DNA of 42,657 nucleotides from an uncultured Bacteroidota bacterium. Its GTDB lineage: Bacteria > Bacteroidota > Bacteroidia > Bacteroidales > VadinHA17. A program made the translations under genes and the position numbers. The stretch lies in contig CALMJY010000276.1 of NCBI GenBank assembly GCA_937864815.1, positions 1 through 42,657 of the forward strand, read 5' to 3'. Shown here piece after piece: positions 35,044 to 42,657 of the stretch. Positions within the stretch are counted from its first letter, which is position 1. Each line of letters opens with the position of its first letter. The notes under the pieces were generated by a model. That model made no database searches. It had not been told where the DNA came from and worked only from the letters and a program-made list of their open reading frames with translations.

Positions 35044-38000
35044 TTAGAAAGTAAAGTCAATGCCAAAAGTGTACATTCTGGATGTCGGATATACACTCTG
35101 ATCAACACCGATTGTCGCATCATTATTCGGGAACTGAGCTATTTCGGGGTCGTATCCTGAATAATCTGTTATTGTTATCAGGTTAGTGCCCGTAAAGTAC
35201 AACCTTCCTTTCGAAAATCCGATCTTCTGTAGTGCTGTCTGCGGGATATTATAAGCAAGAGTAATAGTCTTAAGTCTCGTGAAAGTCGCATTTTCAACCC
35301 ATCTTGATGATGCGCCCTCGCTGTTTCCGAAGAGATATTTATTCACAAGATTCTGAGACTGAACCCATGCTCCGTCATACCTGGCAGGAACATCTGTATC
35401 CTGATTCTGAGGTGTCCAATAGTTCCAGAGTTTCGGATCGTTCCCTTCATAAGTTTCTCTTCGTATCCTTATGGTATTGAAGAGGTCAGCACCATATGCA
35501 CCGGTTACAAGGAAGGAGAGATCAAAATTCTTATATGAAAACATGTTTGTCCATCCAATTGTAAAATCAGGGTAACCGTATCCGATTGTAGTTTTATCAA
35601 GTTCATTTACTACTCCGTCGGGAACACCATTGGGTCCTGTAAGGTCAGCATATTTAGGCCAACCTGGCAACTGACCGTATTTTCTTGCTTCAGCATCCTC
35701 ATTTGCACCCCATAAACCGAGGAATTTAAATCCCTTCATCTGACCAAAAGGTTGTCCAACCTCAAGAAACATATAGGAAGAACCAAGAGAGTAACCACCC
35801 GATGTTGGTGTATAACCTATCTTCTTAACACCAGGTCCCAGGTCAAGCACTTCATTACGGTTCATTGTGAAATTCAATGATGTGTTCCATCTGAAATTCC
35901 CGACAATTGGGTCACCTCCAACCATAATTTCAAGTCCTTTGTTCTCGATAGAACCAATATTATCAATAACACTTGAAACACCTACATAATCAGGCAACTG
36001 CCTTGGCATAAGAAGATCGTCTGTAACTTTACGGTAAACATCAATAGTAGAGGTTAGTCTTCCATTGAATAATGAGACGTCAACTCCTATGTTCGCCTGG
36101 GCAGTGGATTCCCATCTCAGATCAGGGTTAGCAATACCCGCAATTCCGAACCCGATATTAAGGTTTTGCCCGTTCCTGTATGGATACCTGTACCAGTTAC
36201 CTGAACCCAGTCTCGCCAGGGAACCATAAGGGCTGATACCCTGGTTTCCTGTAACACCATAACTTACCCTGAGTTTAAGGTCAGTTATAACCTCCGAATC
36301 CTGGAGAAAGCCTTCCTGTGAGATTCTCCATGCCAGTGATCCTGAGGGGAAGTAACCCCATTTATTATTTTCACCGAATACTGATGAACCGTCAGCCCTG
36401 TAGCTTAATGTAAGAAGGTATTTGTCCATCAGGCCATAATTGATTCGTCCCATAAATGATATCAGTGCTCTCTCTCCCCTCCAGGAATCAACTGATACTG
36501 ATTTGGCTCCATCCATATTGTCAGTTCCCAGCTGGTCAACAAGGAAATCCTGTCCGCTCATGGAATTACCGAACCAGGAGCTGAATATCTCCTCTGCAAC
36601 TCCGGTAACTGTAATGTGGTGTATACCAACTGTTTTATCATATGTCAGAATGTTTGTATTCTGATACATATTACTGAAAGTGTTATTTACGCTTCCTACC
36701 CCGTTCATTGCATAACCGTTACGGGTCTTAGTGTTCTCATACTTATTATTATATTCATTGGCAAAAGTTCCACCACCCATTATCTTCAACGTGAGTCCCT
36801 TTGCAATCTTAAAATTAAGGAACATGTTAACGTTATTCTGGTAAGTTGGATTCTCGATCAATGTTTCCAGTGCTGTTGCAACCGGATTCCATGTGTCATA
36901 TGCGCCATAACCTGGTCTGTGACGTGCATAGTTTCCATTGGCATCATAAACCGGTTCTGTGGGAGCCCACCTCGGTGCATTATTCACTGTGGTGAATAAG
37001 TTTGCATTGAAAGGAGGTGATTTGTATTTCTCGCTAGTATATGAATAATTCAGTCCAAAATCAACCCAATCAGTGATATCAGCAGCAAGGTTTGCCCTTA
37101 ATGACAAACGGTTATAGCCTGAGTTTATCAGAATACCCTGATGATCGAGATAACCTGTTGATATCATATATTTAAGTTTGTCGGTTGCCCCGCTAATTGC
37201 AAGGTTTGTGGTCTGCATCACGCCCGTTTCATATATTTCATCCTGCCAGTCTGTTCCTCCGTTCTTCTTGTAATAATCAATATCTGCCTGGGTGAAATAA
37301 TATTTTGGAGTCTGTCCGTTCTGAGTGTCAAAACTGTGGTACCAGTTATTGTATTCTGCGAATGACCCAGCATCCATAACATCAAGCTTATGAGCCAGTG
37401 TCTGAAAACCCACACTGTATCCTGCTTCAATTACAGGTTTCCCTGTCTTACCTAGTTTGGTGGTAATGAGAATAACTCCGTTGGCGCCTCTCGAACCATA
37501 AATTGCGGTTGCTGAAGCATCCTTAAGAATCTCCATTGACTCAATATCATTGGGGTTCAGCTGATTGATATTAGCTCCCTGTAAACCATCGACAATGATC
37601 AAAGGATCGTTTCCTCCGTTAATTGAGTTACTACCCCTGATACGGATGAGTGTATTTCCACCCGGAGAACCGTCGGTATTAAGGATAAATACACCGGTTG
37701 CCCTGCCCTGAATAGCCTGGTCAACACGCTGGGTAGGCAACTGAAGGAGCTGTTCTGTTTTTATGGAACTTACAGATCCTGTCAGATCACTTCTTCTGAC
37801 TGTTCCGTACCCTGTAACTACTACTTCTTCCAGAGCCATAAGGTCTGATGCAAGCTTAACATCAATAACTGTCTGACCATTTATAGCAATTCTTTGCGCA
37901 ACATATCCGATATAGCTGACCTGGAGAGTTCCTGTGAGGTCAGGTACATTTAGGGTAAACTTACCATTAATGTCAGTCATTACACCAATAGTAGTACCTT

Positions 38001-38451
38001 CGAGTACAACGTTCACTCCTACAAGAGGTTCTGAGGTGCCTGCATCAATAATTGTCCCAGTTACCCTGACCTGTTGCTGTAAAAACTCCCTGGGAGCGAT
38101 TACAATCAAATCATTGTCATACTTTTTATAAGTGAGTTTTGTATCAGCAAAAATATCATCCAGAACACTAATAATATTCTTGTTCTCTGCATTTACAGTT
38201 ATTTTATCATTCATGGCCATCAGGTCGTCACTGTAAAAAAAACGGACCTGGCTTTGCCTTTCAATTGATTTCAGCACTTCACGAATTGGCTTACCCTGCA
38301 TATCCAGGTTAACAATAACCTGGGAATATGTTTCGGCACTTACTTGCAGAACACTTACAAAAACGATAATCAGAGCTAGTTTCATGATCATTAGGAGTTT
38401 TTCTGTTCCGGGTATAGGTACCGGAATAGTGTTAGGTAGTTTTTTTTTCAT
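35044..38451 (-). CDS. susC: SusC/RagA-family TonB-dependent outer-membrane transporter with STN domain
   Basis: 1135 residues. After a signal peptide (to about residue 40) come an STN domain (about 45-118: VNLDMQGKPIREVLKSIERQ ... TYKKYDNDLIVIAP), a carboxypeptidase-D-like regulatory domain (about 128-200: VTGTIIDAGTSEPLVGVNVVLEGT), the plug with the SusC signature (GYGTVRRSDLTGSV, then DASATAIYGSRGANGVILITT), and a beta-barrel ending in MYTFGIDFTF. The STN domain is the part that contacts a FecR-type anti-sigma, and both FecR and an ECF sigma are encoded immediately upstream. The transporter probably imports the oligosaccharide and signals its presence. Substrate unknown; a pectic or amino-sugar-decorated oligosaccharide is the guess from neighbours. 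Confidence 0.96.
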   Translation of the reverse strand: MKKKLPNTIPVPIPGTEKLLMIMKLALIIVFVSVLQVSAETYSQVIVNLDMQGKPIREVLKSIERQSQVRFFYSDDLMAMNDKITVNAENKNIISVLDDIFADTKLTYKKYDNDLIVIAPREFLQQQVRVTGTIIDAGTSEPLVGVNVVLEGTTIGVMTDINGKFTLNVPDLTGTLQVSYIGYVAQRIAINGQTVIDVKLASDLMALEEVVVTGYGTVRRSDLTGSVSSIKTEQLLQLPTQRVDQAIQGRATGVFILNTDGSPGGNTLIRIRGSNSINGGNDPLIIVDGLQGANINQLNPNDIESMEILKDASATAIYGSRGANGVILITTKLGKTGKPVIEAGYSVGFQTLAHKLDVMDAGSFAEYNNWYHSFDTQNGQTPKYYFTQADIDYYKKNGGTDWQDEIYETGVMQTTNLAISGATDKLKYMISTGYLDHQGILINSGYNRLSLRANLAADITDWVDFGLNYSYTSEKYKSPPFNANLFTTVNNAPRWAPTEPVYDANGNYARHRPGYGAYDTWNPVATALETLIENPTYQNNVNMFLNFKIAKGLTLKIMGGGTFANEYNNKYENTKTRNGYAMNGVGSVNNTFSNMYQNTNILTYDKTVGIHHITVTGVAEEIFSSWFGNSMSGQDFLVDQLGTDNMDGAKSVSVDSWRGERALISFMGRINYGLMDKYLLTLSYRADGSSVFGENNKWGYFPSGSLAWRISQEGFLQDSEVITDLKLRVSYGVTGNQGISPYGSLARLGSGNWYRYPYRNGQNLNIGFGIAGIANPDLRWESTAQANIGVDVSLFNGRLTSTIDVYRKVTDDLLMPRQLPDYVGVSSVIDNIGSIENKGLEIMVGGDPIVGNFRWNTSLNFTMNRNEVLDLGPGVKKIGYTPTSGGYSLGSSYMFLEVGQPFGQMKGFKFLGLWGANEDAEARKYGQLPGWPKYADLTGPNGVPDGVVNELDKTTIGYGYPDFTIGWTNMFSYKNFDLSFLVTGAYGADLFNTIRIRRETYEGNDPKLWNYWTPQNQDTDVPARYDGAWVQSQNLVNKYLFGNSEGASSRWVENATFTRLKTITLAYNIPQTALQKIGFSKGRLYFTGTNLITITDYSGYDPEIAQFPNNDATIGVDQSVYPTSRMYTFGIDFTF

Positions 38452-38527
38452 AATTTTGCAATGTTTTTAGTTAAACGATCCAATGTTCTCTGGTAAAAGG
38501 CAGCATTGGTGAGATTTTAAAAACTTT

Positions 38528-38553
38528 GCGCGGGATGTTACAGCATCCTGCGC
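38528..38553 (-). terminator. hairpin between fecR and susC, possible attenuator
   Basis: On the minus strand GCGCAGGATG and CATCCCGCGC pair at 9 of 10 positions around a 6-base loop, followed by AAAG then five T. It lies in the 174-bp gap between fecR and susC. It could terminate the regulator transcript or attenuate readthrough into susC. The short T-run makes it weaker than the susD terminator. Confidence 0.5.
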
Positions 38554-38625
38554 TTTAGTTTCAGGGAATTTTTTAATGTTTCATAGGCAAGATTTTCTTT
38601 AGGTATGTTAATAATCTGGATTATC

Positions 38626-39783
38626 TTAATTATTGTACAAATTCTTTTTTATCCCTTTAAAGTTCTTGTTTTCAGATAGTGTTACCACTCTTCCTTCCAG
38701 CCTGTATCTGATTGGAGCAGAAATACTCATAACCTCGAGCACCTGCTCTATGGGCTCAGCAATTATAGTTCCGGTAAACCTGTAGTTCATAAGTTTTTCC
38801 GAATCGAACTTTATTTCAACGTCAAATTTACGCTCAAGTTCCAAAGCAATCTTTGACAGGGGCTCCCTTTCAAAGATCCAGCGGTTATCCTTCCAGGATA
38901 TTACTTTTTCCACATTTACATTTTCTCTGACCAGCCTTGGAATTACATTTATCTTATGCTCTGTAATCGAACGGGATTTATTCTCCTCCTTTTTCTCTGA
39001 AATTCCTGAATCTTCAACCAGGGTCGAATCATTCCTGTAATAAGTAAGTTTCTGATTTGGCTTAAGAATTACAGCCTCAGCCTTATATTCGTCGCTTACT
39101 GGCTCAACCTTAATTGATCCCTCAACAAGTGTAGCCTCGGTTTTATTTTCATCAGAATAAGCTCTCACATTAAACTCAGTACCAAGGGCTCTGATAGTCA
39201 GATAAGGTGTTTGTACAATAAATGGTTTCTCCGGATCTTTGGCTACTTTAAAATATCCTTCACCTTCCAGCCTGACAATTCTCTCTTTAAGTCCGAAACG
39301 ATTGTCATATTTAAGACTACTGCCTGCATTCAGTGCTACTGTTGTCCCGTCTGAAAGTGAAAAGTGTGCGTTTGATCCCATAGGAACGCATAATTCACTG
39401 ATTGTTTCAACAGGAAATTCAGCATCATTCCTTCCTAATTGATAAAACAGAAGGCCGCTAAGAGAAAAGGTAATAATTATTATTGCGGCATATCTTGCTA
39501 TTAGTCTTACAATACTTATACTTTCTGATGATTCAGGCCGCTTTTCTTCCTCACAAATCTTATGTTTGAACTTCCAGAATCCCTCATGAAAATTATACCC
39601 GGGGTTTTTCAATAAAGTTTTAGTACTGACCCATATTTCGGAATATTCATCAAAGAATTTCTTATTGGCACTATCTGATTTTATCCATTCTATCAGTTCT
39701 TTTACCTCTTTCTCACTTAACTCTCCCTGAAAATAACCATGAATTAATTCTTCCTGATATTCTCTTTTCTTTTCTATTTCCAT
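38626..39783 (-). CDS. FecR-family anti-sigma factor
   Basis: 385 residues. A cytosolic N-terminal helical part (1-95) is followed by one transmembrane segment (about 96-114) and a periplasmic FecR domain (about 130-240: SDGTTVALNAGSSLKYDNRFG, LEGEGYFKVAKDPEKPFIV, IRALGTEFNVRAY). A DUF4974 domain sits at the C-terminus (about 310-375: EPLSKIALELERKFDVEIKF). The protein holds the ECF sigma encoded 92 bp upstream inactive and releases it when the STN domain of the SusC encoded downstream is loaded. The gene order sigma-fecR-susC-susD is the standard Bacteroidota arrangement. Confidence 0.95.
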   Translation of the reverse strand: MEIEKKREYQEELIHGYFQGELSEKEVKELIEWIKSDSANKKFFDEYSEIWVSTKTLLKNPGYNFHEGFWKFKHKICEEEKRPESSESISIVRLIARYAAIIIITFSLSGLLFYQLGRNDAEFPVETISELCVPMGSNAHFSLSDGTTVALNAGSSLKYDNRFGLKERIVRLEGEGYFKVAKDPEKPFIVQTPYLTIRALGTEFNVRAYSDENKTEATLVEGSIKVEPVSDEYKAEAVILKPNQKLTYYRNDSTLVEDSGISEKKEENKSRSITEHKINVIPRLVRENVNVEKVISWKDNRWIFEREPLSKIALELERKFDVEIKFDSEKLMNYRFTGTIIAEPIEQVLEVMSISAPIRYRLEGRVVTLSENKNFKGIKKNLYNN

Positions 39784-39875
39784 ATATGATATTATGTTCT
39801 GAATATATAGACAGGAAAAAACAATCTCAGGGTGAAAGAGAAAAAGAAAAAATCAGATTGAGAGTCTAATAAGTT

Positions 39876-40433
39876 TCAGGTCAGAAAATCCTTTAGAGTC
39901 TCACGCAAACGCACAAGTGCGATTTTCATCTGTGTTTTAACAGTATTAACTGAAACTCCCTGCCTTCTTGCAATATCCGAATACTTCATGTTTTCATTCC
40001 GGCTAAGTAAGAATATTTGTCTGCAGGCATCAGGGAGATCATTTATACCATGGTCAAGAGCTTCTAAAATCTCTTTTTCAAACAATTGTCCAAGTGGATA
40101 ATTATTATCCCAGATAAGTAATTCAGAATCTGAATTATTAATCCTTTGTGTCAGATTGTTTCTGAATTTATTGTTCTCAAGATGATTTAACGATGCGTTG
40201 TAAACAGCTTTTATCAGATATGCTTTCAGAGATGACGCAATTTCAAACTTCCCCCTGATATTCCAAACCTTTAATAAAACATCTGATACAATCTCTTCTG
40301 CATCTGATTGATTTCTTACAATTTGCTCAGATATCAGGCAAAGATAAACGTAGTACTTACTAAAAATAGTTTCAAAAGCAGCAATGTCCCCGGTCTTTAT
40401 TTTTTCAACCAGTTGCTGATTAGAATACTCCAT
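39876..40433 (-). CDS. RNA polymerase ECF-type sigma-70 factor
   Basis: 185 residues. Region 2 is seen around residues 18-70 (FETIFSKYYVYLCLISEQIV, NQSDAEEIVSDVLLKVW). Region 4 has its helix-turn-helix at about 135-175 (LPDACRQIFLLSRNENMKYSDIARRQGVSVNTVKTQMKIALVRLRE). This is the Bacteroidota FecI-like ECF group that controls SusC/D-type transporters. It begins 105 bp after the DegT-family gene and precedes fecR by 92 bp. It probably drives transcription of the downstream susCD, and maybe the sugar enzymes, upon substrate binding. Confidence 0.95.
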   Translation of the reverse strand: MEYSNQQLVEKIKTGDIAAFETIFSKYYVYLCLISEQIVRNQSDAEEIVSDVLLKVWNIRGKFEIASSLKAYLIKAVYNASLNHLENNKFRNNLTQRINNSDSELLIWDNNYPLGQLFEKEILEALDHGINDLPDACRQIFLLSRNENMKYSDIARRQGVSVNTVKTQMKIALVRLRETLKDFLT

Positions 40434-40538
40434 TTGATATTAAATGTTACTTGGCTTACATTGTGAAATAAATAACGCCAGATGCGTCATTAGAATTAAA
40501 GTTAGTAAAAAAAAATAACAATAACTTAAGAGTTACAT

Positions 40539-41813
40539 TTATTGCTTCAGATGATTTTTACATGTTGCAATAAAAACATCTATACACCTCTGAATATGCT
40601 TCTCCTCCCAGGAAGGGTGCAGAAACAATGAGACTGTGCTTTTTCTAAGAGCATTAGCTGTTTTACAAAATACTTTTTCATACTTAACCCGTCGGGAATC
40701 AGTATATTCCTTTGACCTGAACGGAAACTTATCTGATCCGAATCCGTTGAGTTCCCTGTAAGCTTTTTCAAGATAAGCCTCAGGCCATTGTATTCCGTAG
40801 CATGGAATATTCTGGCTATGCAACTCGTTAATAATTCCTGCGGCATCGGTATCCAGAATATCAGTATCGAGGACAATCGGATACCACCAGTAAGCGTTTT
40901 TCCTTTCAGCAGTGTTTACAGGCAGCTTACGGATACCTTTCAGATTCTTAAAAGCCTTATCATACATTACAGCATACCTGTAACGTCTTTTCAGATTCCA
41001 GGAATCAAGCCTTTTAAGTTCATTAATACCTATAACAGACTGAATCTCAGTCATTCTGAAGTTGAATCCGACCCTGTTGTGAATATAGGGCAGCTTTTCT
41101 TCCAGGGCCAGCATATTGAGTCTCTCCTTAACATCATAACCATGATCCCTGAATGACCGGCATTCCCATGCCACATCCTCATCATTGGTAACTACCATCC
41201 CCCCTTCACCTCCCGTAGTGAAATGCTTGCTCTGGCAGAAGCTGAAACATCCGATATCGCCGATTACACCTGATTTTATTCCTTTATACTCTCCTCCGAA
41301 ACACTGCGCACAGTCTTCTATGACTTTCAGCTTATGTTTTTTTGCAATTTTCAGGATCGGTCCCATATCGGCAACAACTCCGTAAAGATGCACGACAATA
41401 ATTCCTTTTGTCCGCTTTGTTATCAGCGCCTCAATCTTTGATGGATCAATAGTGTGATCTTCTGTGGTATCGCAGAATACCGGAATTGCTCCTGCCTGCA
41501 CTATGGCAAATGATGAAGCAATGAAAGAGTAGGAAGGTACTATTACTTCATCACCGGGACCAATGCCCAGACTGGCAACGGCAATATGAAGGGCGGCAGT
41601 GCCATTGGTGCAGGATATTGCATACTTTGCACCATTCCATTTTGCCCATTTCGTTTCGAATTCCATCCCTTTCTTACCGGTCCAGTAATTTACTTTCCCG
41701 GTTCGCAATGGTTCCAGAACATCCTTAAACGTTTCTTCAGCAAAAACAGGCCACATCGGAAAACCCAGATCAACGATTCCGGCAGCATTCATAACTATGT
41801 CTTTTTTCGTCAT
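40539..41813 (-). CDS. DegT/DnrJ/EryC1-family PLP-dependent sugar aminotransferase
   Basis: 424 residues. Fold type I PLP enzyme: CTNGTAALHIAVASLGIGPGDEVIVPSYSFIAS (68-100), D167 in VIEDCAQC for the PLP ring nitrogen, and Schiff-base K196 in FCQSKHFTTGGEGG. These enzymes usually aminate keto-sugars or keto-cyclitols, often in the biosynthesis of amino sugars for surface glycans or natural products. The gene is 105 bp ahead of the ECF sigma on the same strand, but nothing shows it is in the same transcript. The presence of GH123-like genes makes a link with amino-sugar chemistry tempting, but direction (biosynthesis or breakdown) is open. A roughly 200-bp divergent region separates it from the next gene. 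Confidence 0.9.
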   Translation of the reverse strand: MTKKDIVMNAAGIVDLGFPMWPVFAEETFKDVLEPLRTGKVNYWTGKKGMEFETKWAKWNGAKYAISCTNGTAALHIAVASLGIGPGDEVIVPSYSFIASSFAIVQAGAIPVFCDTTEDHTIDPSKIEALITKRTKGIIVVHLYGVVADMGPILKIAKKHKLKVIEDCAQCFGGEYKGIKSGVIGDIGCFSFCQSKHFTTGGEGGMVVTNDEDVAWECRSFRDHGYDVKERLNMLALEEKLPYIHNRVGFNFRMTEIQSVIGINELKRLDSWNLKRRYRYAVMYDKAFKNLKGIRKLPVNTAERKNAYWWYPIVLDTDILDTDAAGIINELHSQNIPCYGIQWPEAYLEKAYRELNGFGSDKFPFRSKEYTDSRRVKYEKVFCKTANALRKSTVSLFLHPSWEEKHIQRCIDVFIATCKNHLKQ

Positions 41814-42014
41814 TTTACCATTTTTTACTTATGTGAATTTATGTAGAATCTGTTAATAAATTGTTCAGAGGGGTACTTTTTTAACAAATAATGTTAAATG
41901 ATTCACATTTAGATAATCCATCAATGTCATCAATAATCTTTTATGGAAAATATTTCCTATATTTTCAGAATAATTTTAAAAGCCCGGCATCACAAAAAGA
42001 AAACCCGAATAAAA
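41814..42014. other. divergent intergenic region between DegT-family and thioredoxin-like genes
   Basis: Contains a perfect 6-bp inverted repeat TTAACA-AATAA-TGTTAA (41881-41897), which could be an operator or chance in A/T-rich sequence. TATATTTT (41958-41965) is a near-match to the Bacteroidota -7 box on the plus strand, without a convincing -33 box. Confidence 0.3.
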
Positions 42015-42610
42015 ATGAAATTTCAACTATTATTAGCCATTATCTTTATCCTTGCATGGATGAATCCTGATACCTATCTCTATGCTGAAGATCCCAAAAC
42101 TCTTGAGATTGGAGCATCTGCTCCCCCTTTCTCACTGCCAGGAATTGATGGCAAGACATATACACTTAACAGCTTCAGTAAGGATAAGATTCTTGTCATA
42201 ATCTTTACTGCCAATCACTGCCCAACCGCACAGGCTTATGAGGACAGAATTGATAAGCTATATACTGAATTTACTCCCAGGGGTGTAGGATTTGTACTGG
42301 TTGCTCCTAACCACCCACAGGCAGTTTGTCTGGAAGAATTAGGTTATACCGATCTGGCTGACAGCTTTGAGGAGATGAAGATCAGGGCAAAGGATAAAAA
42401 TTATAAGATGCCTTATCTGTATGATGGCGACAAGCAGGAGATGGCAACAGCATACGGCCCCACAACAACTCCTCATGTTTTTATTTTTGATACTAAACGT
42501 AAACTGCGCTTCTGTGGAAGGATAGATGAAATGGAAAATCCTTACGAAAAGGCAATGGAGCATGATACACGAAATGCCATTGTTGCTCTGCTCGGGGGAA
42601 AATCCGTACC
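42015..42610 (+). CDS. secreted thioredoxin/peroxiredoxin-like protein, 3' end lost at adapter
   Basis: About 198 genuine residues from ATG 42015, with a signal peptide (MKFQLLLAIIFILAW). The mature part has the AhpC/TSA-type thioredoxin fold: IGASAPPFSLPGIDGKTYTL (32-51), then VIIFTANHCPTAQAYEDR with a single catalytic-type cysteine C69 rather than CxxC, and TPHVFIFDTKRKLRFCGRID near the end. The single cysteine is typical of a peroxiredoxin-like subgroup. The reading frame continues to the window end, but codons from about 42611 are adapter sequence (LLYTSDAADE-type translation), so the C-terminus is missing. It diverges from the DegT-family gene across 200 bp and has no obvious tie to sugar use. 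Confidence 0.85.
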
Positions 42611-42657
42611 CTGTCTCTTATACACATCTGACGCTGCCGACGAAGAGGATAGTGTAG
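42611..42657. other. Illumina Nextera adapter and i5 index (non-genomic)
   Basis: Positions 42611-42643 match the reverse complement of the Nextera Read 1 transposase adapter (starts CTGTCTCTTATACACATC and continues GACGCTGCCGACGA). Positions 42644-42651 (AGAGGATA) are the reverse complement of the Nextera i5 index S503 (TATCCTCT), and 42652-42657 (GTGTAG) begin the flow-cell side sequence. It should be trimmed; it is not biology of the organism. Confidence 0.97.

Noticed and set aside
35025-35123. Extension of susD upstream, overlapping the end of susC
   Set aside because: The extra 33 codons bury the lipoprotein leader; ATG 35024 gives a normal SusD start 20 bp after susC.
42339-42563. A 74-codon minus-strand frame at the right end
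   Set aside because: Antisense to the thioredoxin-like gene, with no supporting features.
1-42657. CRISPR arrays, tRNA or rRNA genes, transposases
   Set aside because: No regularly spaced direct repeats, cloverleaf with a recognisable anticodon arm, or transposase motifs were seen. A tRNA or covariance-model scan would be needed to exclude them fully.

Overview
The window looks like a piece of a Bacteroidota genome, probably an environmental or gut relative of the Bacteroidales/Marinilabiliales assembled from shotgun data. The evidence is a complete ECF sigma / FecR anti-sigma / STN-type SusC / SusD set, many lipoprotein and Tat-exported sugar enzymes, a DUF6057-type membrane protein, a TAnnTTTG promoter, and GC-rich intergenic double-hairpin repeats typical of this phylum. 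The last 47 bases (42611-42657) are not genomic: they match the Illumina Nextera transposase adapter followed by an i5 index and the start of the P5-side sequence. The right edge is therefore an artificial contig end and truncates the last gene.

Layout. (1) 266-4765, minus strand: GH88-like unsaturated uronyl hydrolase, two xylose-isomerase-like TIM barrels (one Tat-exported) and a cytosolic Gfo/Idh/MocA oxidoreductase. (2) 4914-15819, plus strand, divergent from block 1: secreted esterase, 12-Asp-box propeller lipoprotein, GH105-like hydrolase, GH43/GH130-like propeller lipoprotein, a CxxCH-bearing PD40 propeller lipoprotein paired with a DUF6057-like membrane protein, then two decayed genes (the Tat leader of a Gfo/Idh enzyme and an internally deleted isomerase). 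(3) 15951-19116: an unrelated-looking SNF2/SWIM helicase and a small secreted protein of unknown function. (4) 19278-33224, minus strand: Tat-exported Gfo/Idh oxidoreductase, an unidentified 3' gene remnant, GH28-esterase fusion, two FG-GAP/UnbV proteins, a truncated formylglycine-generating-enzyme-like remnant, a DUF4091 protein and a GH123-like lipoprotein. (5) 33567-40433, minus strand: SusD, SusC, FecR and ECF sigma factor, with a strong intrinsic terminator after susD. (6) 40539-41813: a DegT-family PLP aminotransferase. (7) From 42015: a truncated thioredoxin/peroxiredoxin-like secreted protein running into adapter.

Taken together, blocks 1, 2, 4 and 5 look like one or two polysaccharide utilisation loci. 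GH28, GH88 and GH105 point to a uronate-rich polymer (pectin or rhamnogalacturonan is the simplest guess), the esterases to a decorated substrate, and GH123/DUF4091 proteins to possible amino-sugar or unusual side chains. The oxidoreductase/isomerase sets suggest either sugar-acid processing or oxidative glycoside cleavage through 3-keto intermediates. No polysaccharide lyase, HTCS regulator or sulfatase was seen. At least three genes are decayed, so the locus appears to be undergoing deletion. No tRNA, rRNA, CRISPR array or transposase gene was recognised.
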